Assembly (NCBI RefSeq): GCF_040273735.1
Contig: NZ_JBELZM010000007.1
Location: forward strand, 62,001 to 126,000
Direction of reading: 5' to 3'
DNA: 64,000 nt
Source: Solibacillus sp040273735
Lineage (GTDB): Bacteria > Bacillota > Bacilli > Bacillales_A > Planococcaceae
Shown piece after piece: positions 1-10,081 of this stretch. A program made the translations under genes and the position numbers. Positions within the stretch are counted from its first letter, which is position 1, and each line of letters starts with the position of its first letter. The notes beneath the pieces were generated by a model. That model saw nothing but the letters and a program-made list of their open reading frames with translations, made no database searches and had not been told where the DNA came from.

Positions 1-170
1 TCCCCTTCACCAATTGCACCTAATGCCGCGTCTGTTACTGTATGTAAAAGTACATCGGCATCTGAATGACCTACTAAGCCGCGCTCATGTGGAATTGTAA
101 TACCACCTAAAATTAATGGACGTCCTTCTGCAAATTCGTGAACGTCAAATCCTTGTCCAATTCGAAACAT
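1..170 (-). CDS. ispF: 2-C-methyl-D-erythritol 2,4-cyclodiphosphate synthase, N-terminal part
   Basis: Only the first 56 codons lie in the window; the rest runs off the left edge. The translation starts MFRIGQGFDVHEF and continues with GGITIP and GHSDADVLLH, the metal-binding DxH and GHSDADV motifs of IspF. The enzyme cyclises CDP-ME 2-phosphate to MEcPP in the non-mevalonate isoprenoid pathway. It follows ispD on the same strand, the normal order in Bacillales. The intergenic stretch of about 120 bases has a purine-rich site that is rather far from the ATG. Confidence 0.93.
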   Translation of the reverse strand, partial: MFRIGQGFDVHEFAEGRPLILGGITIPHERGLVGHSDADVLLHTVTDAALGAIGEG

Positions 171-291
171 ATCGTTGCTAGCCTACAAAGTAAACTAGCC
201 TTCACCTTCTTTCTGCTAATCTCATTATCATTAGTATAATCAACTTATCCGGAAAAAGCCTCGCAAATCTATTTCCTTTTCAAGGTATCTT

Positions 292-972
292 CTATTTTCG
301 TTGTTTTATAATAGCTTCCCCAAAAATCAGATCTTCCTGCGTTGTCATTTTTACATTTTCATAACTGCATTCCACGATATGAATATCATGACCTAAACGT
401 TCCACAAGCATCGCTTCATCCGTTCCTAAAAAACCGACCTTTTCCGCTACGTCTTCAGCTTCTGCCAGTAAATCGTAACGGAATGCTTGCGGTGTTTGAA
501 CCATCCATAACGACTCGCGGTCAACAGTTTCTTTTATTAGGCCGTTATGAACGACCTTCATCGTATCCTTTGCACGAACCCCTGCAATCGCTGCCCCTTT
601 TTCATAAGCGACTTTTGCAAGTTCGGCTATCTTTGGAATCGTAATAAAAGGTCTTGCAGCATCATGAACAAGGACAACATCCACTGCATTCATTTCTTTT
701 ATGCATGAATGCACTGAGTATTGGCGTTCTTCACCACCTGTAGGCATACCTTTTACTTTTGTAATATTATATTCTTCCATGAGCGACTGGATAAATGGAC
801 GTTCCTCATCTTTTACGGCAAGCCAAATACCCGTACAGTTTTCATCTTGTTCAAAAACAAGAAGTGTATGAACTAGAATTGGTTTATCCGCCAAGTTTAA
901 AAATAATTTATTTTGACCGGCGCCCATGCGCTTTCCACTTCCTGCTGCCGGTAAAACAACTTCATAACGCAA
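292..972 (-). CDS. ispD: 2-C-methyl-D-erythritol 4-phosphate cytidylyltransferase
   Basis: A 226-residue protein of usual IspD length. The N-terminus has the nucleotide-binding signature LPAAGSGKRMG with a following NK(L)F. The middle has VLVHDAARPF and the C-terminal third has GTDEAMLVERLG, all typical of IspD. It couples MEP to CTP to give CDP-ME in the cytosol. The gene begins 13 bases after the stop of yacL and is followed by ispF, so the three are probably co-transcribed. The ATG start is supported by its position directly before the conserved LPAAGSG motif. Confidence 0.96.
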   Translation of the reverse strand: MRYEVVLPAAGSGKRMGAGQNKLFLNLADKPILVHTLLVFEQDENCTGIWLAVKDEERPFIQSLMEEYNITKVKGMPTGGEERQYSVHSCIKEMNAVDVVLVHDAARPFITIPKIAELAKVAYEKGAAIAGVRAKDTMKVVHNGLIKETVDRESLWMVQTPQAFRYDLLAEAEDVAEKVGFLGTDEAMLVERLGHDIHIVECSYENVKMTTQEDLIFGEAIIKQRK

Positions 973-985
973 AATGCTTCACTTC

Positions 986-2059
986 CTAATCCTCTTTTGG
1001 CTTGGCAAAAATCATTCGCCCAGCGGATGTTTGAAGTACGCTCGTCACCGTAACTGTAATCGCCTGGCCAATATAGCTTCGGCCGCCTTCTACTACAATC
1101 ATTGTTCCGTCATCTAAATAGGCAACACCTTGATTGTGTTCTTTCCCGTCTTTAATGACAACGACTTGCATATCTTCACCCGGAATAACGACCGGTTTCA
1201 CCGCGTTTGCCAAATCATTAATATTCAATACTTGCACACGGTGCAGTTCACAAACTTTATTTAAGTTGAAATCATTCGTCAATATTTGAGCACTCATGTT
1301 TTTTGCTAAGCGAACCAGCTTCAAGTCCACTTCAGACACATCTTCAAAATCCACTTCCGTAATAAGTACCTTCGAAGCACGTTCGTCCTGAAGACGTTTT
1401 AAAATATCGAGACCTCTGCGACCACGCGTACGCTTCAATGTATCGGATGAATCCGCAATATGCTGGAGTTCTGTTAATACAAACTGAGGCACGACTAAAA
1501 CCCCTTCCACAAAGCCTGTTGCTGAAATATCGGCAATACGCCCATCAATGATGACACTCGTATCAAGTAATTTGTACTGTTCCTGACCTTCCTTGACAGA
1601 ACCGTCACTTTGACGCTTTTTCGTGGATTTCCCGGAAAATATCTGCAATAGCTCATCCCGTTTACTAAAACCTAACCGGAAGCCGAGATAGCCCAGAACA
1701 ATAGATAAAATAGCAGGAACAACAGCAGTAATTACGGGAATGTTCATTTGATTGATTGCGACACCGACCAATGTTGCTACACATAGTCCTACGATTAAAC
1801 CGAGTGTACCAAACAGTAAATCCGCTGCAGGCAATTTGAATAGTACTTCCTCTAACCAAGTAATTAATTTTACAAAGTAATCAGACAACGCAAACGATAA
1901 AACGAATAATAAAGCAGCACCTATCGCAACACTGAAGTATGGATTATTAAGCCAAGGATTGGATGATAAGTTCATGAATGCATATAAGGGCGGTAAGAAA
2001 ATGAGGCCTAATGCTCCACCGATAAATAAAAATGCTACTTGAATTATTTTCTTCAACAT
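986..2059 (-). CDS. yacL: PIN/TRAM-domain membrane protein YacL
   Basis: A 357-residue protein. The first 130 residues contain four hydrophobic segments. A PIN-type nuclease domain follows (LLDTSVIIDGRIADI, then acidic residues around LTNDFNLNKV), and the last 60 residues form a TRAM-like domain (GVAYLDDGTMIVVEGG). I chose the ATG that gives MLKKIIQV because GGAGGTG lies eight bases before it; a GTG three codons earlier overlaps that site. In B. subtilis yacL follows disA. Here it is preceded by an oppositely oriented transporter gene, so it must have its own promoter. Its role is not firmly established; RNA processing or membrane-tethered nuclease activity is inferred from the domains. Confidence 0.9.
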   Translation of the reverse strand: MLKKIIQVAFLFIGGALGLIFLPPLYAFMNLSSNPWLNNPYFSVAIGAALLFVLSFALSDYFVKLITWLEEVLFKLPAADLLFGTLGLIVGLCVATLVGVAINQMNIPVITAVVPAILSIVLGYLGFRLGFSKRDELLQIFSGKSTKKRQSDGSVKEGQEQYKLLDTSVIIDGRIADISATGFVEGVLVVPQFVLTELQHIADSSDTLKRTRGRRGLDILKRLQDERASKVLITEVDFEDVSEVDLKLVRLAKNMSAQILTNDFNLNKVCELHRVQVLNINDLANAVKPVVIPGEDMQVVVIKDGKEHNQGVAYLDDGTMIVVEGGRSYIGQAITVTVTSVLQTSAGRMIFAKPKED

Positions 2060-2344
2060 TTGTTTCACCTCCAGTTAATAATTATACATCTAAAATTTCA
2101 TTCATGCGAAGCCCAGGTACCAAAAGCAAGGGCAAATAATCAATAAACTGCAATCATATTCCAATATTAGGATTTTACCCATTTTTTAAGATTATTCCCT
2201 ATTTTTTTTAGTTGAATTTACGCGATATTAATTCAAAAATGACGTACTTCATTCTAAATTCCCACTACCAGTAGTTTAATCAAATTAATGCATATATTAT
2301 TTTAATATAATAGTAAATTTCAACTTAGAAGAGGAGAATACATT

Positions 2345-2992
2345 TTGAATACTGCAAAAGAAGTAAAAATTTCTGCTGCTGACCCGTCTGCTATCGGTTT
2401 GTTCGGTTTGGCAATCGTAACATTTGTTGCTTCCACCCAAAAGTTAGGCTGGACAGAAGGCTTAGGTTTGGTTATTCCTTGGGCAATATTTTTAGGAGGT
2501 ATTGCACAATTTTATGCATCTGTATTAGATTCAAGGCATAATAATACATTTGGTACGACGGCATTCGGCGCTTATGGTTTGTTCTGGATGGGTGTCGGTA
2601 TGAGCTGGTTCGTTCAAGCCGGTGTATTTGGTGCAACATTACAGGCATCTGCTGATACAACTCAGCTCGGTGTTGTGTATTTAGGTTATTTAATCTTTAC
2701 CCTATTTATGACGATTGGTGCAGCTGAAACAAATAAAGTTCTATTCGCAATCTTCGTAATGATCGACTTCTTATTTATCGGCCTGACATTAAGCTCATTT
2801 GGAATTATGGAGCACGGCATGCATTTACTTGCAGCCTACTCTGAGTTAATCATTGCACTTTTATCACTTTACGGTGCGGGTGCTAATGTATTGAACAAGC
2901 ATTTCGGCTTTAATTTCCTGCCGATTGGAAAGCCTTTTGGTATTTTCACAAGAGAAGCATTTTTAAAGAAGGAAAAAACGGTAAAGGCATAA
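2345..2992 (+). CDS. Acetate uptake transporter, GPR1/FUN34/YaaH (SatP) family
   Basis: A 215-residue integral membrane protein with six hydrophobic segments. It shows the family signature near the N-terminus (ADPSAIGLFGLAIVTF, compare N-P-x-P-x-G-L) and the expected length. The family carries acetate, succinate and related small carboxylates in symport with protons. The start is TTG, preceded by GAAGAGGAGAATACATT, a good ribosome binding site. The gene lies on the plus strand between radA and yacL, which are both on the minus strand. disA occupies this place in B. subtilis and many relatives. Its insertion there, with a shared terminator at its end, suggests a later arrival. The substrate is inferred from the family only. 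Confidence 0.85.
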   Translation: MNTAKEVKISAADPSAIGLFGLAIVTFVASTQKLGWTEGLGLVIPWAIFLGGIAQFYASVLDSRHNNTFGTTAFGAYGLFWMGVGMSWFVQAGVFGATLQASADTTQLGVVYLGYLIFTLFMTIGAAETNKVLFAIFVMIDFLFIGLTLSSFGIMEHGMHLLAAYSELIIALLSLYGAGANVLNKHFGFNFLPIGKPFGIFTREAFLKKEKTVKA

Positions 2993-2996
2993 TTTA

Positions 2997-3036
2997 AAGA
3001 GGCATGGAAATTTTCAACTTCCCATGCCTCTTTCTT
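2997..3036. terminator. Bidirectional terminator between the SatP-like gene and radA
   Basis: An 11-base stem (AAGAGGCATGG pairing with CCATGCCTCTT) is flanked by A-rich and T-rich runs. It lies between two convergent genes and can stop transcription from both. Confidence 0.8.
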
Positions 3037-3061
3037 GTGCGAATTATTATGAATCCGTTCA

Positions 3062-4435
3062 CTATAAATTTTGAAAAGATTCCCGCAGTGCATCACTGAT
3101 TGTTTCGACACCGACGACTTGAATGTCCGGCGGGAACTCCCAGCCACCAATATTAGAAGCTGGAATAAAAGCGCGTTTAAATCCTAGCTTTGCCGCTTCC
3201 TGAACACGTTGTTCAATTCTCGAAACGCGGCGTACTTCTCCAGTTAACCCGACTTCCCCGATAAAGCAGTCTGTCGGACGTACTGTCTGATCTTTAAAGC
3301 TGGAAACAATACTTGTTAATACAGCTAAATCAATCGCTGGCTCATCCAGCTTCACGCCACCCGCAACTTTAATATACGCATCCTGTGCCTGAAGCATCAT
3401 GCCCATGCGTTTTTCCAATACCGCCATTAAAAGCTGGACACGGTTTTGATCCACCCCTGTTGCCATTCGTTTCGGATAATTGAAACTCGTTGGGGTAACA
3501 AGAGATTGGATTTCTACCAAAATCGGGCGTGTCCCTTCCATAGATGCAACAATCGTTGAACCGGGGGCACCTTGCGAACGCTCCTGTAAAAATAACTCAG
3601 ACGGGTTCAATACTTCCTTTAATCCTCCATGGAGCATTTCAAAAATCGCAATTTCATTTGTAGAACCAAAACGGTTTTTCTGACTGCGTAAAATCCGGTG
3701 ATTATGATGGCGTTCCCCTTCAAAGTAAAGCACCGTGTCTACCATATGTTCTAAAATACGCGGTCCGGCAATCTGACCTTCTTTTGTAACGTGACCAACA
3801 AGGAAAATAGCAATATTTTTTGTTTTTGCAATACGCATCAGTTCCGCTGTACATTCACGTACTTGCGACACACTGCCTGGTGCGCTTGTTACTTCCGGAT
3901 GGTGTACCGTTTGAATCGAATCGACAATGACAAATTTCGGTTGTACTTCATCAATAGTTTGATTTAAAAATTCCAGATTCGTTTCCGAGTAAATATAAAG
4001 CTCCGGCGTATGTACACCTAAACGTTCGGCACGAAGCTTCGTCTGACGAACAGATTCTTCACCGGAAATATATAAAACACGTTTTCCCTGATTGGAAAGA
4101 AGCGCCGATACTTGAAGTAATAAAGTCGATTTCCCGATACCCGGATCACCGCCTATCAATACAAGTGAACCTGGTACAATACCGCCTCCAAGTACACGGT
4201 TGAACTCATTCATTTCTGTAGCGATACGTGTTTCTTCCTGTACCTCCACATGAATAATAGGTGTTGCCTTTGTAGCTGTTGTAGAATGCTGGAACGCACC
4301 ACGCGGTCCTTTTGTGATGACTTCGACTTCTTCATTCATCGTATTCCATTGACCACAGCCAGGACAGCGCCCCATCCATTTTGCCGCTTCATAGCCACAG
4401 CTGCTGCACATAAATTTAGATTTCTTTTTTGCCAT
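3062..4435 (-). CDS. radA: DNA repair protein RadA (Sms)
   Basis: A 457-residue RadA of normal length. It has an N-terminal C4 zinc finger (CSSCGYEAAKW then CPGCGQW), a RecA-like ATPase with Walker A GGDPGIGKSTLL, the RadA signature KNRFGSTNEI and a Lon-like C-terminal domain. RadA is a branch-migration helicase that acts in recombination and in repair of stalled forks. In B. subtilis radA is co-transcribed with clpC and disA. Here a 1.9 kb gene remnant separates it from clpC, and disA does not follow, so the local operon has been broken on both sides. Confidence 0.97.
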   Translation of the reverse strand: MAKKKSKFMCSSCGYEAAKWMGRCPGCGQWNTMNEEVEVITKGPRGAFQHSTTATKATPIIHVEVQEETRIATEMNEFNRVLGGGIVPGSLVLIGGDPGIGKSTLLLQVSALLSNQGKRVLYISGEESVRQTKLRAERLGVHTPELYIYSETNLEFLNQTIDEVQPKFVIVDSIQTVHHPEVTSAPGSVSQVRECTAELMRIAKTKNIAIFLVGHVTKEGQIAGPRILEHMVDTVLYFEGERHHNHRILRSQKNRFGSTNEIAIFEMLHGGLKEVLNPSELFLQERSQGAPGSTIVASMEGTRPILVEIQSLVTPTSFNYPKRMATGVDQNRVQLLMAVLEKRMGMMLQAQDAYIKVAGGVKLDEPAIDLAVLTSIVSSFKDQTVRPTDCFIGEVGLTGEVRRVSRIEQRVQEAAKLGFKRAFIPASNIGGWEFPPDIQVVGVETISDALRESFQNL

Positions 4436-4543
4436 TTTGCTAGCTCCTTCGAATGTTTGTTCCTATAATTGTACACGAAACAAATTCGAATACCCACTAA
4501 TCTGCCGCAAACTTCTTTTTCGGTTAGCGTTTCGCACGAAAAA

Positions 4544-6416
4544 TTATTGGTGTAAAGCCCGTTTCAGCATTGCTACAAATTGTGCACGAGTGACAGGAGC
4601 GTTAGGCTTGTAATTGCCTCGATCCCCACCAACGATGTTACAATCAGCCAACGCACTAATATAACCCGCTGCCCAATAATCTGATTTAACATCCTGGAAT
4701 GTAGCAGAACCCTTTGCTTCTATTCCCATAGTTAAACTTAAAATTTTTGCAAATTGACCACGTGTTAAAGTACCTTCCGGATTAAAATAGCCATCTGATC
4801 CGTGAATTACATTCGCACGCTGCAGTTTGTACTTCTGGTTGTTCTGGTGTTGGTTCGGTCGGTTTTTCTCCGTTTTTAGTGAAGTAAATTTTAAACGGCT
4901 GTTTATTGACATTTCCCCAGTTTGTAAAGGGCTTTCTCAATTCATAATCAGCATATGCAATCAATTCCGATTGTTCCGGATGCGATTGCCGGCCTAAAAA
5001 TACATTCTCTCCTCTTACATCAATCATATTCAGTTCGTTAAACGAAAAGGCATTTTCCTCAATATGTGCATTATTCGCAAACAGTGTAATACCGCCTATC
5101 TTGTTACCGTAAAAAGCACGAGCTCCAACTTTTGTCACTGTATCTTCCAGAACTAAATTTTCAAGAAGGTTTAATGAAAAAGCGTTATCTTCAATTGTTT
5201 GCAAGCGTTTCGGTAAGGATAATTCACTAATACGATTTTCCGAAAAGGCATAGCTTGGAATCACTTTAATATCACCTTTAATATGCACGGTATTCAGTCG
5301 ATTTTTATTAAAGGTATACTCCCCCAGCTCTTTAACCGTTGAAGGAATCGTCAATTCATACAGCTGATTGTTAGCAAACGCATATGGTTCAATTGCTGTT
5401 ACTGATTTTGGAATCATTAATGCCTTTATTTCATTTTCAAAAAAAGCTTTTTCCGAAATTTTTGTTAAGCTTTCCGGGATGGATACAGTAGAGATTCTAT
5501 TTAACATAAATGCCCCTTCACCAATTGTCTTCAATGAATCCGGTAAAGTTAATGTTCCTTTTATACTGTTATAAAAAAATGCATATTTCCCGATGCTTTG
5601 AAGAGACGAAGGTAACTTTAATTCGATACCGTTCTCCCTGCCGGTAAAAGTATAAAACGCATAGTCATCAATTTTTCTTATGGAGTCCGGTAATATGACT
5701 GTACGGACTGGAGAAACCATACCCGTCGTATTGAACCGGTTCTCCTCTGTAAATGCCGCAAAGCCTATTTCAGTTACAGGTAAACCATCAATTTTAGCAG
5801 GAACGGTTAACGTTGTCTTCGATGTTTGACGTTTGTAGTCTGTAATACGTACTTCAAATTTTCCGTTATTTTTGAATACTTCATAATAAAAATCTCCTGA
5901 TGTTTTTGCTATTTGATCTGAAAACTGAGGCGGAAATACAACTTTTTTAAATTGACCGATACGAAGCTCAATTTTTTCAACGGATTTGGGAATAGTCAAT
6001 GTTGTATTTGCTAATTGTTCATTTTCACTAAATGCATGATGTCCAATTTCCTTTAATCCTTCAGGTAAAATCACTTGTTGTAAATCCTGCCAGTAAAACG
6101 CCCGCTGACCAATTCGCTTTAAACTTTTCGGTAACTTGACCTGCTTTATATAAGTTGGTTTTATGTCTGTATCTGCATAATCTGTACGCTGAATATAAAA
6201 TGCCTCATCCGCAATTTCTGTTACAGGCAGCCCTTCGATTGTCTCTGGAATATTCAATATTTCAGGACAGTCGCTTTTACATCCTAAAATATGTATTTCC
6301 TTATTTGCAACAACTTCATACCTCAACTGATCTGTAATAATAGCCTCAATGCTTATTGGTACAACGAAACTGGTAATCAACGCAACCGCTAAGAATAATC
6401 CTACTATTTTTTTCAT
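4544..6416 (-). pseudogene. Frameshifted BspA-type leucine-rich-repeat surface protein with truncated SLH anchor
   Basis: The upstream frame (stop at 4782) starts MKKIVGLFLAVALITSF, a signal peptide, preceded by GGAAGGG. It then carries about a dozen BspA-type leucine-rich repeats (LPxSLxxIGxxAF pattern) and a Pro/Glu-rich linker ending TPEQPEV. It then reads out of frame and stops. The neighbouring frame (about 4830 down to 4544) encodes SLH sequence: the second half of one repeat (GYFNPEGTLTRGQFAKIL) and one full repeat (TFQDVKSDYWAAGYI). A functional SLH anchor usually has three repeats and here only about one and a half remain, so a deletion with net frameshift at the linker/SLH junction is more likely than a simple one-base error. 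SLH proteins bind pyruvylated secondary wall polymer under the S-layer. A sequencing error cannot be excluded. Confidence 0.75.
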
Positions 6417-6501
6417 TTCAACCACCCTTCCTTATTTAGAAAAATTTGAATTCCTGTACTGACGGATTTTTTTAAATAAAGTTTCATTTTCCAAAAGAAT
6501 T

Positions 6502-6540
6502 AAAAAAAGACGAAGCAGGAAATATCCTACCTCGTCTGTT
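6502..6540 (-). terminator. Terminator after clpC
   Basis: On the minus strand a hairpin (AGACGAGGTAGGA pairing imperfectly with TCCTGCTTCGTCT) is followed by a T run immediately downstream of the clpC stop. It marks the end of the ctsR operon and separates it from radA. Confidence 0.75.
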
Positions 6541-6542
6541 TT

Positions 6543-8987
6543 TTAATTCGTTGCTACTTTTTCTTGTGTACGTACGACAAACTCATCATCTGCATAGTCA
6601 AGTACGACTGTTTGTGTCTTATCCAATGTACCTTTTAAAAGCTCTTCGGATAAGCGGTCTTCCACATGTTTTTGTAATGCACGGCGTAATGGACGCGCAC
6701 CATATTGTGGATCATAGCCTTCTTCAGAAATCTTTTCAAGTGCTGCATCTGTAAGCTGCAGTTCGATATCCTGTTCTTTCAGACGATTCGTTAAAGAGTT
6801 CGCCATTAATGATACGATTTCTTTTAAGTGATCCTTTTCTAATGAATGGAACACAATCATTTCATCAATACGGTTTAAGAACTCTGGACGGAATGCCTTT
6901 TTCAGTTCTTCCAGCATTGTGTTCTTCATGTCTTTGTCTTTCGATGCATTTACACCGGCACCGAATCCTACATGTTTGCGGTATTTCAGAGCATCTGCCC
7001 CAACATTCGATGTCATAATGACTACTGTATTGCGGAAATCAACAACACGGCCTTTTGAGTCGGTTAAGCGGCCGTCTTCCAACACTTGTAATAGGATGTT
7101 GAATACATCCGGATGCGCTTTTTCGATTTCATCCAACAGTACAACCGAATATGGCTTGCGGCGGACTTTTTCTGTTAATTGACCACCATCGTCAAATCCT
7201 ACATAGCCTGGAGGTGAACCGACTAAACGAGAAGTCGAATGTTTCTCCATGTACTCTGACATATCTACACGGATCATTGCATCTTCATCACCGAACATTA
7301 CTTCAGCAAGTGCTCGTGCCAGTTCCGTTTTACCTACACCTGTAGGACCAAGGAAGATAAATGAACCGATTGGACGTTTCGGGTCTTTTAAGCCTGCACG
7401 TGCACGGCGGATTGCACGGGAAATTGCCTCTACTGCTTCACCTTGACCAACTACGCGTTTGTGTAATTCTTCTTCAAGGTTTAATAACTTCGCAGATTCT
7501 GCCTGGGCGATTTTAGAAACAGGAATTCCCGTCCACATCGCTACCACTTGCGCGATGTCGTCTACATATACTGTAGACTCTTCTTTGCCTTGTTTTTCTT
7601 TCCACTCTTTTTTCAGTTGTTCAAGCTCTTGTTTCAGCTTCTGCTCTGTATCGCGCAAAGCAGCTGCTTTTTCAAATTCCTGTCCTGAAACAGCGGCATT
7701 CTTTTCAGACTTGATGCCTTCCAATTTATCTTCCAACTCTTTTAAATTAGGTGGAACAGTATAAGAGCGTAAGCGCACTTTCGAACCAGCTTCATCAATC
7801 AAGTCAATTGCCTTATCCGGTAAGAAACGATCTGAAATGTAGCGATCAGATAATTTTGCAGCTGCTTCTACCGCTTCATCCGAAATTTTCACACGGTGAT
7901 GTGCTTCATAGCGGTCACGTAAACCATTAATAATTTGGATTGTTTCTTCAACAGATGGCTCATCAACTTGAATCGGTTGGAAACGACGCTCTAATGCCGC
8001 GTCTTTTTCGATATATTTGCGGTACTCATCCAATGTTGTGGCACCGATACATTGCAGTTCGCCACGTGCCAATGATGGTTTCAAAATATTCGAGGCATCA
8101 ATTGCACCTTCCGCGCCACCTGCACCGATCAATGTATGAAGCTCATCGATGAATAAAATAATATTGCCAGCCTGGCGAATTTCATCCATCACTTTTTTCA
8201 GACGGTCTTCAAATTCCCCACGATATTTCGTACCTGCAACAACTGTACCCATATCAAGCGTCATAACACGTTTATCGCGCAGTGTTTCCGGTACTTCATT
8301 ATTGATAATTTGCTGTGCCAAGCCTTCTGCAATAGCCGTTTTACCGACACCTGGTTCCCCGATTAGTACAGGGTTGTTTTTTGTACGGCGTGACAGTACT
8401 TCTACAACACGTGTAATTTCTTTTGAGCGGCCGATAACCGGGTCAAGTGAACCTTCACGCGCTACCGCTGTTAAATCACGGGCTAAACTATCAAGTGTTG
8501 GTGTATTTACTGTTTGCGTCATGCTGGAGTTACCGCTATTGTTTGAATCATTATTGCCTAATAACAGTAAAACTTGCTGGCGTGCTTTATTGATGCTTAC
8601 ACCTGTATTCGCCAATACGCGGGCAGCAACGCCTTCACCTTCACGAATTAAAGCTAATAAAATATGCTCTGTTCCGACATATGCATGCCCTAATTTACGT
8701 GATTCATCCAATGAAAGTTCGATTACCTTTTTAGCACGTGGTGTGTAATGTACGATTGGGCCTACATCTTCAGTACCTTTTCCAACGAGTTCCTCGATGC
8801 CAGTTTCAATCATTTGAGGGCTAATATTAATTGCTTCTAAAGCTTTAGCGGCAATTCCGCCACCTTCACGAATTAAGCCAAGTAAAATATGTTCAGTTCC
8901 GATTTCTTTATGCTTAAGACGAATTGCCTCTTCTTGAGCAAGTTGTAATACCTTCTGAGCACGTTGTGTGAATCGATTAAACATCAT
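6543..8987 (-). CDS. clpC: ATP-dependent Clp protease ATPase subunit ClpC
   Basis: An 814-residue class III Hsp100 protein. It begins with the double Clp-N repeat (FNRFTQRAQKVL and a second copy near residue 80). It has two AAA+ modules with Walker A GEPGVGKT (near residue 210) and GPTGVGKT (near residue 550), and a UVR/coiled-coil M-domain near residue 420 (GQEFEKAAALRD). ClpC unfolds substrates for ClpP, including arginine-phosphorylated proteins marked by McsB. The start ATG overlaps the mcsB stop, which shows translational coupling. It is the last gene of the CtsR-regulated operon. Confidence 0.98.
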   Translation of the reverse strand: MMFNRFTQRAQKVLQLAQEEAIRLKHKEIGTEHILLGLIREGGGIAAKALEAINISPQMIETGIEELVGKGTEDVGPIVHYTPRAKKVIELSLDESRKLGHAYVGTEHILLALIREGEGVAARVLANTGVSINKARQQVLLLLGNNDSNNSGNSSMTQTVNTPTLDSLARDLTAVAREGSLDPVIGRSKEITRVVEVLSRRTKNNPVLIGEPGVGKTAIAEGLAQQIINNEVPETLRDKRVMTLDMGTVVAGTKYRGEFEDRLKKVMDEIRQAGNIILFIDELHTLIGAGGAEGAIDASNILKPSLARGELQCIGATTLDEYRKYIEKDAALERRFQPIQVDEPSVEETIQIINGLRDRYEAHHRVKISDEAVEAAAKLSDRYISDRFLPDKAIDLIDEAGSKVRLRSYTVPPNLKELEDKLEGIKSEKNAAVSGQEFEKAAALRDTEQKLKQELEQLKKEWKEKQGKEESTVYVDDIAQVVAMWTGIPVSKIAQAESAKLLNLEEELHKRVVGQGEAVEAISRAIRRARAGLKDPKRPIGSFIFLGPTGVGKTELARALAEVMFGDEDAMIRVDMSEYMEKHSTSRLVGSPPGYVGFDDGGQLTEKVRRKPYSVVLLDEIEKAHPDVFNILLQVLEDGRLTDSKGRVVDFRNTVVIMTSNVGADALKYRKHVGFGAGVNASKDKDMKNTMLEELKKAFRPEFLNRIDEMIVFHSLEKDHLKEIVSLMANSLTNRLKEQDIELQLTDAALEKISEEGYDPQYGARPLRRALQKHVEDRLSEELLKGTLDKTQTVVLDYADDEFVVRTQEKVATN

Positions 8988-10081
8988 AGAAAATCCTCTC
9001 CTTTTTCCCCATTGTTTGTAGCTTCATCTTGCTCGTTTAACTTTTCTTGCAACAGCTTCGCACGATACATGTCGCGCTCTGCCGGTTGTAACGTAGTACC
9101 AATATATTGCTGAATGAGTCCAGGTTGCATAATAAGCATGCACTCATTTAGTTTACGCTGTGAAATTGCTTCTAATAATCCTAAACTTACCCCAAGACGC
9201 ACATTTGATAAACAGCTAGCAGCTTCTTCACTTGTTAAAATTTTTGCGTACTTCAATGTACCAAGTGAACGGCTTAAGCGATCTTCCAACATCGAAGGGG
9301 CACGCATTAGCAAATTTTTGCGGGCAAGTTCTTCTTTTTTGATCACTTGCTCTACAACATCCTGAAGCTCCTGCAAAATCATTTCTTCTGATTTACCTAA
9401 TGTGATCTGGTTTGATATTTGATAAATATTCCCTAAATTTTCACTGCCTTCCCCATATATACCCCGCACAACCATTCCTAATCGTGTCATCATCTGAATT
9501 AATGGATTCATCTGTTTCATCATTGTAAGTGCTGGTAAATGGAGCATGACAGAAGCTCGAAGTCCTGTTCCGACATTTGTTGGGCAACTTGTCAAATAAC
9601 CATAGCGGTCTTCATATGCATAAGCGATTGACTTACTTAAGTAGCGGTCAATATTACGAGCCTTATCAAATGCTTCTTTTAAATTCATCCCTTGCATAAG
9701 ACTCTGTATGCGAATATGATCCTCTTCATTTACTAATATGCTAATGGATTCATCTTTTGTTAAAAAAAATGATCCAATTTTTTTTCTTCTTGCCAAATTT
9801 GGGCTGATTAAATGCTTCTCCACTAAAATTTGGCGTTGTAAAACCGGCATATCTTTTATTTGGAAATAGGAAAACTGATATGGGTTGTTATCCGAAGATA
9901 ATAATGACTTCATCATTTTTTCTTCGATTATTTGTGCTTCCTGTTCTGTAAAACTTATCGGAAATCGAGTATTGGCAATATTACGAGCAAGCCGAATGCG
10001 CGTGCTTATGACGATATCGGAATCGCTTTCGTGTTGCATCCAGCTGGGACTGGCATTCGTTAAAAAATGCTCGATGTTCAT
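8984..10081 (-). CDS. mcsB: Protein arginine kinase McsB
   Basis: A 365-residue member of the ATP:guanido phosphotransferase fold, of normal McsB length. Typical elements are SDIVISTRIRLARN near the N-terminus, the Cys-containing stretch TSCPTNVGTGLRAS, and GEGSENLGNIYQISNQ. McsB phosphorylates arginine residues, inactivating CtsR and tagging proteins for ClpC-ClpP. The start overlaps the end of mcsA by four bases and the stop overlaps clpC by four, so the three genes form one translational chain. It needs McsA as activator. Confidence 0.97.
   Translation of the reverse strand: MNIEHFLTNASPSWMQHESDSDIVISTRIRLARNIANTRFPISFTEQEAQIIEEKMMKSLLSSDNNPYQFSYFQIKDMPVLQRQILVEKHLISPNLARRKKIGSFFLTKDESISILVNEEDHIRIQSLMQGMNLKEAFDKARNIDRYLSKSIAYAYEDRYGYLTSCPTNVGTGLRASVMLHLPALTMMKQMNPLIQMMTRLGMVVRGIYGEGSENLGNIYQISNQITLGKSEEMILQELQDVVEQVIKKEELARKNLLMRAPSMLEDRLSRSLGTLKYAKILTSEEAASCLSNVRLGVSLGLLEAISQRKLNECMLIMQPGLIQQYIGTTLQPAERDMYRAKLLQEKLNEQDEATNNGEKGEDFL

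Noticed and set aside
8149..8748. 199-codon plus-strand frame inside clpC
   Set aside because: It is a shadow frame of the strongly conserved clpC coding sequence.
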